The notes below the pieces were generated by a model, which ran no database searches, had not been told where the DNA came from, and was given only the letters and a program-made list of their open reading frames with translations. Position numbers and translations under genes: made by a program. A DNA stretch of 64,000 nucleotides. Source: Warburgia ugandensis (Eukaryota > Streptophyta > Magnoliopsida > Canellales > Canellaceae). Every line of letters begins with the position of its first letter. Position 1 is the first letter of the stretch. Of the stretch, positions 47,050 through 57,640 are shown piece by piece. The stretch is from assembly GCA_035236585.1 (NCBI GenBank), contig CP141127.1, positions 73,451,495 through 73,515,494 on the forward strand, written 5' to 3'.

Positions 47050-49485
47050 TGATAAGTGCTCAATTTTTGTATAAAAAGTACTTAGTTACCAGACTTTTTG
47101 CAATGATCTATATTATACTTTGTAGAGTTTTCACGGGTTGAGCTATGTGGTTAGCTCGCCAAGGTTGTAGGGCATGGTGTGCCGCTACTTAGGGGTGTGG
47201 AGCCCCGTAAAATAATTGGAAGAAAGTAAAGGAGATTAAAATGATTGATGTAAAAAGTCATGCATTTCCACCACGTTGCATGAGAATTGGAGCCATACCT
47301 GAGGTTTTCTAGTCCAACTAGGAACACTAAGGAAACCTAGCTACTCAAGCCTTCAAGCCATGCATTAAAGACACTTAAGCTGCCATGGAATGAGCCATCA
47401 AAGTGGGCCATTAAGCCTTGAATGAATGCCACATGGAGCTATATGATTAGAGCATCAATTCCAGCAACCTTCCTATATTAAAAGTGTGATTTTTAAGGGA
47501 TTTTGAGAGAGAATTGTAAAAGTTAAGATGTTCATGCATTAAGGATTCATCAAGGGACAAAACCCTACTTTCCTAATCCATTTCTTGACCTTTTCCACCA
47601 CATAAATGTAGGGTTACACATCTTTTGTCTTGAGGAGGGAGCCACCTTACTAGAAGGTGACGCCTCCCCCCTTGATTAGTTGTCAATTTTGGTAGTTTCG
47701 TAATAAGGAAACCCCTAGAACTAAGTCCATTCAAAGCACATCAAGTCTTAGTTTTTGTTCCAAATTTTCTATCTTTAATTTCTTTCTTATTCCCTTACTC
47801 TTCCCACCAATCAAAACCACCTTAAGAGGGGGTTGAATCCCACACTTTCTCATTAAGAAAAAGATGCCTTCCCCCTTCTGAATTAGGAAACTAATCAGCC
47901 ATGCTCCTCTCTTTCTTACATCACCTTGCTTACCTCACCTCCACCTAACTTTGCTCCTTCATTCTCTACCTCAACCCTAGATCTAGATATTCTTCTCTTT
48001 CTTAGACTGAACATACATCAAATTAGAAGCCAAATCATCTATAAATACACCATGGAGTTCAACATTTTTTCCCAAGTAGGGGTTGGGTGAGACAACCTTG
48101 AAACATAGCTCTCCTTTGGTGATCATTATTGCTGTACTTTGGCATTCTTTTATTTCTTTTCTTCCTTCAAATTTCTTTTTATTCCTATTGTTATTTGATC
48201 TTTAGTTCAAGTTAGTAGCATGTTTTCATCCTAGCTTTAGGTCCATTTCCCTTCCTTTAGTTCATCATTTTAGCCATCTTCTCTCTTGAATTGCTATTTG
48301 GGCTTTCATTTCATGTTAGTTTACTTTCTTTTGTGGCCATTATATTTGATTTTTATTGTTGTTTGGATTAGGATTTAGGCCATTGTTTATTGTGAATTTC
48401 CAAGATTTTCCACCTGTTAAGCGTAGGAATTTTGTTGTAAGTCGCTGATGATTCAATAAAGTTTCTTGAGAATTCTTCTTATGAAATGTTTCTTTCATAA
48501 AATTACTTTGGATTTAGGTTTTTATCTTGCATAAATTTTTTTATGTCAATTGCTTTATTGTGCTTGATTTGGTTAATGTTCTTAAGTACTTCAAATCTGA
48601 AATTTTCTCTATATAATCTTTGTGCATTGTCTCTAGCCAACAAAATACTTTATTTTCTCGAATCCTTAGGAAACTACTTAGTTTTTAGGTTTTTTATTTA
48701 TTACCTAGCTTAGATTACATATTTGTTTGCATTTAAATAGTCAATTCTAGTCCTTTTGCACCCATGAATCATGTGCATAGTTTGTGGATAAGGTGCATGG
48801 TACATATAGTGATTCACCTTTGATTCTTGATTCATTCACCTACTTCATTTTTCTTGAGTAATTCTTAACTAGTTAGTTGAATCTTAGTTTTGGTTTAAAA
48901 GGTTTTTTAGTTTTGGAAAGTTCCATCTTTAGAAAGTTTTAGGATTAAAAAGTGTTAAATTTAAAAAGTTTCCTTAGTTCTAGTTTTCATTTGTATTCAT
49001 GTTTCTAATTTCTTATTAAATATAGTTAGATCTTATTGGTTAATTAATTTTATATGTTACTTTAGGTTTAGATAGTTTCCTTTTTATGTTTTAGAAAGTT
49101 TCTAATTCTAGTTTGGAAAAGTGTTAGTTAAGGAAAGTTTCCATTTTAGTAGTTTTCTTTAGTTAGTTGCTTAGTATAATTCTTACTTGTTTTGTATTAG
49201 TTTCTTTTGTTAACTTCATGTTAGTTGGGTTAGTCTCTAATTTCATTGCCTATTTTTAGTTTTGGCAAGTTTTCCTTAATTTTAGTTGTTAATTTCATGC
49301 ACATCTCTCTTTTATGCACTTTAATTTCCTAATTCTACCAAATCAATATCTCTCTTTGGCTGAAGTTAAGAACTTTAAATAAGATCCATTCAACATACAA
49401 ATTTGTGGGATTCCTTTTGGGTTCAACCTCTCTAGCGTACAATACTACTTTGATTCATGCACTTGCTAGTAATTTTTAAGCTACA
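47050..49485 (+). repeat. Family A LTR, middle copy
   Basis: Starts TGATAAGTGCTCAATTTTTG and ends TTTTTAAGCTACA, immediately followed by a primer site. TATA TCTATAAATAC at 48039-48049. It serves as the 3' LTR of the left internal part and the 5' LTR of the right one. Shorter than the third copy through missing inner segments. Confidence 0.85.
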
Positions 49486-49491
49486 TGTTTT

Positions 49492-49509
49492 TGGTGACGT
49501 TGCTGGTGA
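49492..49509 (+). other. Primer-binding site, tRNA-Asp type
   Basis: TGGTGACGTTGCTGGTGA matches the complement of the plant tRNA-Asp 3' end (TGGCGCCGTTGCCGGGGA) at 14 of 18 positions and follows the LTR end by six bases. It identifies 47050-49485 as a 5' LTR. Confidence 0.85.
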
Positions 49510-50640
49510 ATTGCAACAAATTTGTAACTCGATCTTTATTTAAGTTGTTTATCTTTAGTCCTAGTCCTAGGTTGCATTAGAATAGGATTTTTTCAATTCC
49601 TCTTAATCAATCTTTGTTGTTTCGTGCTAGGGGAATTTTTCAAAGGATCAGCGGCGATCCTATGGGCCAAAGCTTCATCAACTTTTATTGATTTTCTAGA
49701 TTAGGATTTTTTTTCATTTTTAAATAAACTTGTAGTGAGGCCTCATTGTAACTTTCACTTTCTTTATTTAATTTTAAATGGGTTGTAATAATATAAGGAA
49801 AGTGTGGGGTGTGGAGGCTCACACTTGATCTTCATCACAAAACTCACTGTAAGCCTTCTTCACTCTCTTTTATTTTCTTAGATATAGTTGCATTCAGTGT
49901 AATTTGCATCTTGGTTGGTAGATTAGTTAATATAGTTTAGGGTTATTCATCTTATTTGTTGCATCTTATTTAGGGTTTTTGTATTAGATTGCACCTATCC
50001 AACACTTGGTTGGATAGCATATAGGTTGCCTTTTTTTTTCTTTTTTTTCTTACACTACACATTTATTGCTTTATGGTAGATGGAACATAATATTAGTAAG
50101 GGCCCCACAGGAGCCGTCATAGCATAAGAACTGGATTTTATTACTAGATCCTTAGCCCACCTAATAAATCAAATCAATTACTTGTATGCTTATAATCCCA
50201 ACTGTTAATCTTAATTTGAAATCAAGTAGCAAGAAAGCTAGGGTCTTGAGCTTATAAGATCTTTTTTGAAAGAGGTGGTTAGTGGCTATTGAACTTTGTG
50301 GTTATGGTGGGTATCCAAAATCCAAATATTTTTCCAAACCTTTTATTGATGGTTGTCAAGGTCTAAATGCCTTCTTCTATGAGAATTGTATTAAGCACCT
50401 TGGGTAGGACTTAACTGGTATGCAATATAGTCAAATCTAAATTTAAGGAAAAGTTATCTAGCTTTAGGTTAAAAGCTACAACCTCACAGATTAACATAGA
50501 TCAACATGACATCTCATTAACATTAGGAATTGTTTGCTTGCATAGCATATAGAGTTAAGAGTCGTAGTAGATTTAAGTTGCATCATTTAGCTAGGTTTCA
50601 TTGTAGTACATGCAAGGATTTCAATCTCAGAATGCTAAGT
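49510..50640 (+). other. Family A leader (5' UTR)
   Basis: Non-coding leader between primer site and gag. It shares blocks with the minus-strand A leader and with the B leader: GGTAGATGGAACATAATATT then GGGCCCCACAGGAGCC and TTTTATTACTAGATCC-TTAGCCCACCTA at 50080-50165. T-run at about 50030-50050. No gene. Confidence 0.65.
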
Positions 50641-52340
50641 TAATACCATTAAATCATGAGATTGACTGTACCCATAGGCAAAGGGTGAGAAACTAAATTC
50701 CTAACCTTGTGGTTGAACCACCAACACTAGTTGAACATAAGGCTATGAGAGATTTCTATGGAAAACTCTAGTTGAATACTCCATCATATATCACATTGCC
50801 ACCTAACAATGTAGACCATTTGAGCTTAAACCTGGAGTCGTACAGTTGCTCCCATGTGTCTATGATTGTCAGGGAGAGGACCCTTACATATCAAGGAATT
50901 ATTTGATATTTGTTCTACCTTCAAGTACCACAATGTCACATATGATTCTATTAGACTTAGGTTATTCCATTTCTCATTACAAAACAAGGCCAATTCATAG
51001 CTAGATTCTTTAGAGGTTAGTTCCATTGACACTTGGAAACAATTTTCTAATAAGTTTGTAAACAAGTTCTTTCCTATCCATAAAACTAATTCCCTTCATA
51101 GGGAGATCATTAATTTCCAACAAAGAGATGATGATCAATACTATGAATGTTGGGAGAGATGGAATGAATTGCTATAGAAGTGTCCCCATCATGGTTTTTA
51201 AAAATGGCAAACAAGTTTAGTACTTTTATGAGGCATTGACACCTCAAAATAAACAAATGGTAGATACAGCTAGTGGAGGAATCCTAATGATGAAAAGTGA
51301 AAATAAAGCCTGGGAATTTTTCCAAACTTTAGCAGATAACTCCCAGTAATGGTAATTATCTCTTAGGGAGAGACATGCTCTACCACAAAAGAAAGCAAGC
51401 CTGTATGAAGTTTGAGTACCATCAGACATGTCTTATAAACTTGACTCTATAGTAAACACAATTGAGTCTTTTGATGGGAGAGCAAGCTTGGAAATATGTT
51501 CAAAGATTTCTTGGCTGCTAATGTATCCTCTAAACCTCCACAAGAGGTCTTTGCCATATGTTTAAGCCTAGCTCATTTAACTTTAGCTTGTCCATCCAAT
51601 AGAGTGCGTAATGATTATCTTTTAGAACAAGTGAATTATCTTGGGGCATATCACAACCCTAACAATAGAAATCCATACTATGAGAGTTATAATTTAGGAT
51701 GGGTTAAGCATCCCAATTTGTCATGGTCTAAGAATAATTACCAGGGAGGTACATCTATAAACCCCCTATTTAGTACTTCCCTAGGATTTTAGCTTCACAG
51801 TAGCCACTAGGTTTTCCACTTCCCTAATAATCATAAACACTATTAATTGAGGATAATCTATAATATATCATGAAGAAACTTGATGAAAATATCAAAACCT
51901 TACATCAAACCCAAAATGAGAGTCAACCAAATATCACCAGGTTAGTGAGCAAATGAGTCAGTTATATGTTTCTTTCAGTGAGAAGAAAAAAGAAAAGTTT
52001 CCCACTCATCCAATCCTAAACCCTAAAGTGCAATTAGGAATAGGGTCTAATTTGCATAACCAAAGACCCCATGAGCAAGCAAAGTCTATCACTAGCTTGA
52101 AGTGTGGTCTTGATGTTGATAATAAAGTAGCGAAGTCCAAGGAAAATATAGTTGAGAATGAACTAGTTAGAGCTAGGGAGAAAGAGACTAGGAAGAAATC
52201 TCCAACTCCACATGAGCCTATAATGGAGGCACTTTATGTGCCTCAAGCCTCATTCCCTCAATTACTCCTTAATGCTAAGAAAGAAAATTTTTCAATGAGA
52301 TAACTGAAGTGTTTAAACACGTGCAAATTAATATTCCATT
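50641..52340 (+). pseudogene. Family A gag
   Basis: About 50760-51220 matches the capsid-like core (gag WKQFSNKFVNKFFP region, then HREIINFQQ, and PHHG near 51190). 51496-51792 reads PPQEVFAICLSLAHLTLACP, a decayed zinc-knuckle-like cluster, then ESYNLGWVKHPNLSW. 51953-52303 is the charged C-terminal region. Gag would coat the element RNA. The coding frame is interrupted several times. Frames on the minus strand at 50826-51429 are shadows. Confidence 0.7.
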
Positions 52341-53010
52341 ACTCAATACTATTAATGATATTCCTGCTTATGTTTAGTTTCTTAAAGAGCTTTGCACAAT
52401 AAAGTGAAAGCTCAATGTGCAAAAGAAATTCTTTCTCACTAAGTAGGTGAGCTCTTTAATACAACTCAAACCCCTCCTAGGTTTAAAGACCCAGGGTATC
52501 CTACCATTTCTTGTGTCATTGTTAATCATGTCATAGATAGGAACTACTTGATCTAGGGACTAGTGTAAATTTGTTGTCTTATTATGTCTATGAGGCTTTA
52601 AGGCTTGGCAACCTTAAGCCAATGAATATCACCTTGCAATTACTAGATAGATCAGTTAAAATGAGACATGGTATAGTTGAGGATGTGATAATATAAGTAC
52701 ACTAGTTCTATTTTCCTTTAGATAGGAGACCAAGCCTGTGTCAAACTCTAATAGTTAAATCCTAGTTATTCTTGGATATCCATTTCTAGCAATGTCTAAC
52801 ACAACCATAAATTCTAAAAATGGTATATTACAATGTCCTTCGACAATATGAAAGTTGAGCTCAATATTTTCAATGCTAACCATCAACAACTAGATATTGA
52901 TGACTCTCATAACATGATTGAAGATCTAATTTCAGAAGTTATACCACCATTGTCTAACTTCGATCCACTAGAGGCCTATATTAAACATTGTAATTGTAAT
53001 TTTTAACATT
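52341..53010 (+). pseudogene. Family A protease region, second copy
   Basis: 52380-52470 matches the pre-protease linker, 52540-52700 the protease start (a L-D-L-G-T-S-V-N-L-L type active-site region, decayed) and 52790-53010 the C-terminal half ending with ISEVIPPLS and PLEAYIKHCNCNF. Active-site Asp is recognisable in context. Broken. No RT-type sequence follows. Confidence 0.65.
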
Positions 53011-54762
53011 TGGCTGAAGATGTTAGACTTAGCACTTATTGGGAGGCAACCGAGCATTTTAAAGTTTCATTATTCTACACTACTCATTTATCATATAGGT
53101 GTCCTATATTCAAAACATTGGGGACAATGTTTAGTTCAGGTTGGCGGGTGTAAACATGCATGAGATGTCTATTTTTCTTCATATTTTTGAAGAAAAAATA
53201 GAAAATTTTCCACAATTTTCCAAAGTTTTTAGGTCAAATTTCTTTTACTATGATGAGAATTGAGTTGTTTGAAGCTTAGTATTTTCACTACTTTATTTCT
53301 TAATAGAAATGCATATGGTTAATTTTGCTTTTTATTTATGTCTTGAAGTGCTTTATGAAAGTTAAATCTTAGAATATACTTGCCAGTACATAAGTCAAGA
53401 TAAATAATTGCTTATGAGTTACATACCTTGAGGAAAATTAGACCTATATGCCCAAGTGAGTATTAAATACTATCATCTTTCTAAGGATTATAAGTAATTC
53501 CATATTTTCTTCAATGGCCATTACTTTGAAGACAAGGGTGTTCTTTGTTTCGGTCAAAATTCCAAGAACCAACTAGAAGTTTTAACTTAGGTTCCTAAAT
53601 ATTGAATTGGAAAGGTTTTAAGAAACCTAGGAAATGATATAGAACATCCTTCTTTTAGCCTGGAGATGTAAAGCCTACCCAGTCTACTATATACCACTAA
53701 TTAGATCATTGAGCCTTTTTGAAAACCTTTTGTTTTTTAAAAACCCAATTTAGCTTAACCCCAAGAAATCCCAATAAGAATTCTCATTACCTACCTTTGA
53801 TAAATGAGTAGAGATGGTAGAAAAATTAGAGAAAGGACAAAAGTCAAAGAAGTGAAAAATATCAAAGTGTTTACATAGAAAGAAAAAACCTTTCCCTTAA
53901 AGAAAAAAGGAACACAAAGAAAAGAAAGAAAAAGAGTATTATCAGAAAAAGTTATGAAGAAAAGAGCAAGGAAAAATAGAAAAGATATTAACTTCAAATA
54001 TAATGAAAGTAGAAAAGTTGTCAAATGTTTATGGAAGACCTCAATCCCTTATACCCTTCTTTTCAAAACCAATTCTAAGCCTATGTTTCATCCTATCTAA
54101 AAACCTATTGATCTTAAGGTGGAAGATAGCCTTAATGAGGATATAAATAGGAAGGAATAAAGATGAAATATTTCCAAATGATCTTGGTAATAGCATCTAT
54201 TCTAAGGGATCATATTCCTTTGTCTCATCAGTGCTTAAAAAGTTATGTGAACCATCAGTATCTTAGGATTCAGTCACACAGTGAGTGAAAGTTGTTTCAC
54301 CTTTTCTCTCCATGCTTCCTTTCTGAGTGTGTGTTAGTAATAATTTTTGATCAAACATCTTTCTAGTGGGGTGATAAGCATATCTATTTAGAAGTCCTAA
54401 CTTATGTATCAACTACACACACATACACTTCGAGATGAAATTGGATTAAAACGGCATTGGTATGTGGATAACTTGTAGAATTTTGCATCCATCTTTATTA
54501 AGTAGTTAGATCAAGTAAAGTACTAATGGATGAGAATTATTTGAAATAAATTATAGAACTTCACCTTATGGAATTTTGTGGGTATATTCACCACAAACCC
54601 ACCACAAGACTTAACTCATCCATTAGGAGTAACCTAGGGGTATGAGGGCTTGTTACATATGCTAAATGCAATCGTGAGTACATGTGAAGATGGAAATCAT
54701 TGTATTTTTATTAATTTTTTGAATGTATTGCTCGGGATTAGCAAAATGCTGGTTAAGGGGTA
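53011..54762 (+). other. Family A 3' non-coding segment, second copy
   Basis: Starts with TAGCACTTATTGGGAGGCAAC and the AAACATTGGGGACAATGTTT stem-loop (53113-53132), then AT- and A/G-rich sequence, ending GGTTAAGGGGTA before the LTR (weak polypurine tract). Co-linear with 45300-47049. No gene; the minus frame at 53791-54024 and the plus frame at 54650-54877 lack domains. Confidence 0.65.
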
Positions 54763-57618
54763 TGATAAGTGCTCAATTTTGTATAAGAAGTATCTAGTTA
54801 ACAACCCTTGTGTTGTAAAATATAGTATTATTTCTATGGTTTTTCTAAAATTTTGTAACACATACATTTTGACCTAATATTTCAAAATTTTGATATTTTA
54901 AAGGTCCAAAGATAATCAGGGTAATTATGTGAATTATCATAATATTTTGAGATTTTAATTATGTTTTTTTTTTTTAACTTTTGAAGAAAGTGAGTAAGTG
55001 GTCCAACAATCTATATTATACTTTGTAGAGTTTTTCAAGGATCAAACTATACGGTTAGCTTGTCAAGGTTGTAGAGGGTGGTGCGCCACTACCCAAGGGT
55101 GTGGGGTGGAGTCTTGAAAGGAATTGAAAACAAGTAGAGGAGATTAAAGTGATCGACGTAAAAATTCATGCATTTCCACAATGTTGCATGAGAATTGGAG
55201 CCATATATGAGGTATTCTAGTCAAACTGAGGAAAACTAAGCAAGCCAAGCTACTCAAGCCTTGAAGCCACTTACTGCCAAGGAATGAACCATCAAAGTGG
55301 GTCACTAAGCCTTGGATGAATGCCACATGGAGCCATATATAGAGTATCAATTCAAACTACTTTCCTATACTAAAGTGTGATTTTTAAGGGATTTTGAGAG
55401 ACAATTGTAAAAGGTAAGATGATCGTGCATTAAGGGACCCATCAAGAGACAAAACCCCACTTTCCTAATCCATTCATTGACCTATTTCCACCACACAAAC
55501 TTAAGGGTTACACGTTTTTTTACTTAGGGCGGGAGCCACCTTCCTAGAAGGTGATGCCTCCGCCCTTAATTAGTTGTCAAATTTGGTAGTTTCCTATAAG
55601 GAAATGCCTAGATCAAAGTCCATTCAAAGAACATAAAACCTTAGTTTGTCTTCCAAATTTTCTATCTTTAATTTCTTTCTTATTCCCTCATTCTTCCCAC
55701 CACTCAAAACAACCTTAAGAGTGGGGTTGAAGTCCCACACTTCCTCATTAAGAAAAAGACGCCTCCCCCCTTCTAAATTAGGAAACTGACCAACCATGCT
55801 CCTCTCTTTTTGACATCACCTTGCTTACCTAACCTCCACCTAAGTTTTCTCCTTCATTCTCCACTTCAACCCTAGATCTAGATCTTTTTCCCTTTCCTAG
55901 ATTGAACGTACATCAAATTAGAAGCCAAAACATCTATAAATACACCATGGAGCTCAACATCTTATTCCAAGTAGGGTTTGGAGACAACCTTGAAACATAG
56001 CTCTCCTTTGGTGATCTTTTCTACTGGAATTTGGAATTCTTTTATTGCTTTTCTTACTCTGGATTTATTTTCATTCCCTTTGTTATTTTCTCACCAGCTG
56101 AAGTTAGTAGCTTGTTTTTATTGATTTAGGTTCATTGCCTTAGTTTCCCATTGTTTTGCATCCTTGTTTTATACTCATTTTTCCACTTAGCTTTCCCTCC
56201 TTTCTTTGTTTCAATACATCAGTTTTTATCACTTATTCCCTCAAGATTCAAGTTAGTTCCTCTACTAATGACATCCAAGAGAAGAAATAACTTGCAACCT
56301 TGATTTCCCGCTTAAGAAATTCATGTTTTCTACCTTATTTTTCATCCTAGCTTTAGGTCCATCTTCCTTGCCTTAGTTCATCATCTTAGCCGTATTATCT
56401 CTTGACATTCTTTATGGGTATTCATTGCATGTTAGATTACTTTAGTTACTTGCCATTAGATTTTATTTTTGTTGCTCTTTAGATTAGGATTTAGGGCATT
56501 TCTTATTGTGAATTTCCAAAATTTCCCACTTGTTTAAGCATAGGAATTTTGTTGTAAGTTGTTGATGATTCAATAAAGTTTCTTGAGGATTCTTCTCATG
56601 GAATGTTTCTTTCATCAAATTACTTTGAATCTACGTTGTTAGCTTGCATAAAAGTTTTTATGTCAATTGCTTTATTGTGCTTGATTTGGTTAATGTTCTT
56701 AAGTACTTGAAATCTAGAAATTTCTCTCCTTAATGTTTGTGATTTGTTTCCAGCCACCAAAACACTTTATTTTCTTGAGTCCTTAAGAACCTATTTAGTT
56801 TTTGGTTTTTAATTTACTACCTAACTTGGGTTACATATTTGTTTGCATTTAAATAGTCAATTCTGGTCCTTTACCACCCATGAACCATGCGCATAGTCCA
56901 TGGATCATGTGCTTGGTACATATAGTGATTCACCTTTGATTCTTGATTCATTCACCTACTTCATCATGCTTTCGTAATTGTTAATTGGTTGGTTATATTT
57001 TAGTGTAGGTTTAGAATTTTTCCTTTTTTATTTTTGGAAAGTTCCATCTTTAGAAGGTTTTAGGATTATAGAGTGTTAAATTTAGAAAGTCTCCTTAATT
57101 GTAGTTTTTACTTACGTGCATGTTTCTAATTTCTTGTTAAATATAGTTAGATCTCATTATTTAGATTTTTTTGTATGTTAGTTTATGTTTAAAAGTTTCC
57201 TTTTTGAGTTTAAGAAAGTTTTATTTTTGGAAAGTTTCTAATTCTAGCTTAGGAAACTGTTAATTTTGAAAACTTTCCATTTTAGTAGTTTCCTTAAGTT
57301 AGTTGCTTAGTTTAATTCATACTCATTTTTCATTAGTTCCTTTTTTTAAATGCTTTCTTGTTAGGTTAGTTTCTAATTTCATTGTTTTGTTTTAGTTTTG
57401 CTAAGTTTCCTTTAATTCTACTTGTTAATTTCATGCATGTCTCTCTTTTATGCACTTTAATTTCCTACTTCTACTAAATCAATCTCTCTTTGTCTAAAGT
57501 TAAGCACTTTAAATAAGATCCATCCAACATACAAATTTGTAAGATTGCTCATGGTCTGACTTCTCTTTTGTGCAATACTACTTTGATTCGTACACTTTTG
57601 AGTAATTTTAAAGCTACA
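54763..57618 (+). repeat. Family A LTR, third copy
   Basis: Starts TGATAAGTGCTCAATTTTG and ends TTTTAAAGCTACA. TATA TCTATAAATAC at 55933-55943. It is the longest of the four family A LTRs at 2.86 kb. Its right end abuts the rest of the family B primer site and B LTR. The frame at 55144-55350 (minus) is a shadow also seen in the first copy. Confidence 0.85.
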
Positions 57619-57640
57619 CTAGGCAACATTACAAAAAGCT

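Larger units (their letters stand above)
42556..57618 (+). mobile_element. Family A three-LTR array inserted in the family B primer site
   Basis: Order: LTR (42556-45012, incomplete), 3' internal part (45013-47049), LTR (47050-49485), full-length-type internal part (49486-54762), LTR (54763-57618). All are in plus orientation and share LTR starts TGATAARTGYTYAA. A third LTR and a partial internal copy indicate unequal recombination between elements. The internal parts carry gag and/or protease, with no recognisable RT, RNase H or integrase, so this is a non-autonomous form. The flanks AGCAA (42551-42555) and GGCAA (57622-57626) are nearly identical, if the LTR ends a few bases past 57618. Broken and old, but younger than B. 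Confidence 0.75.
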
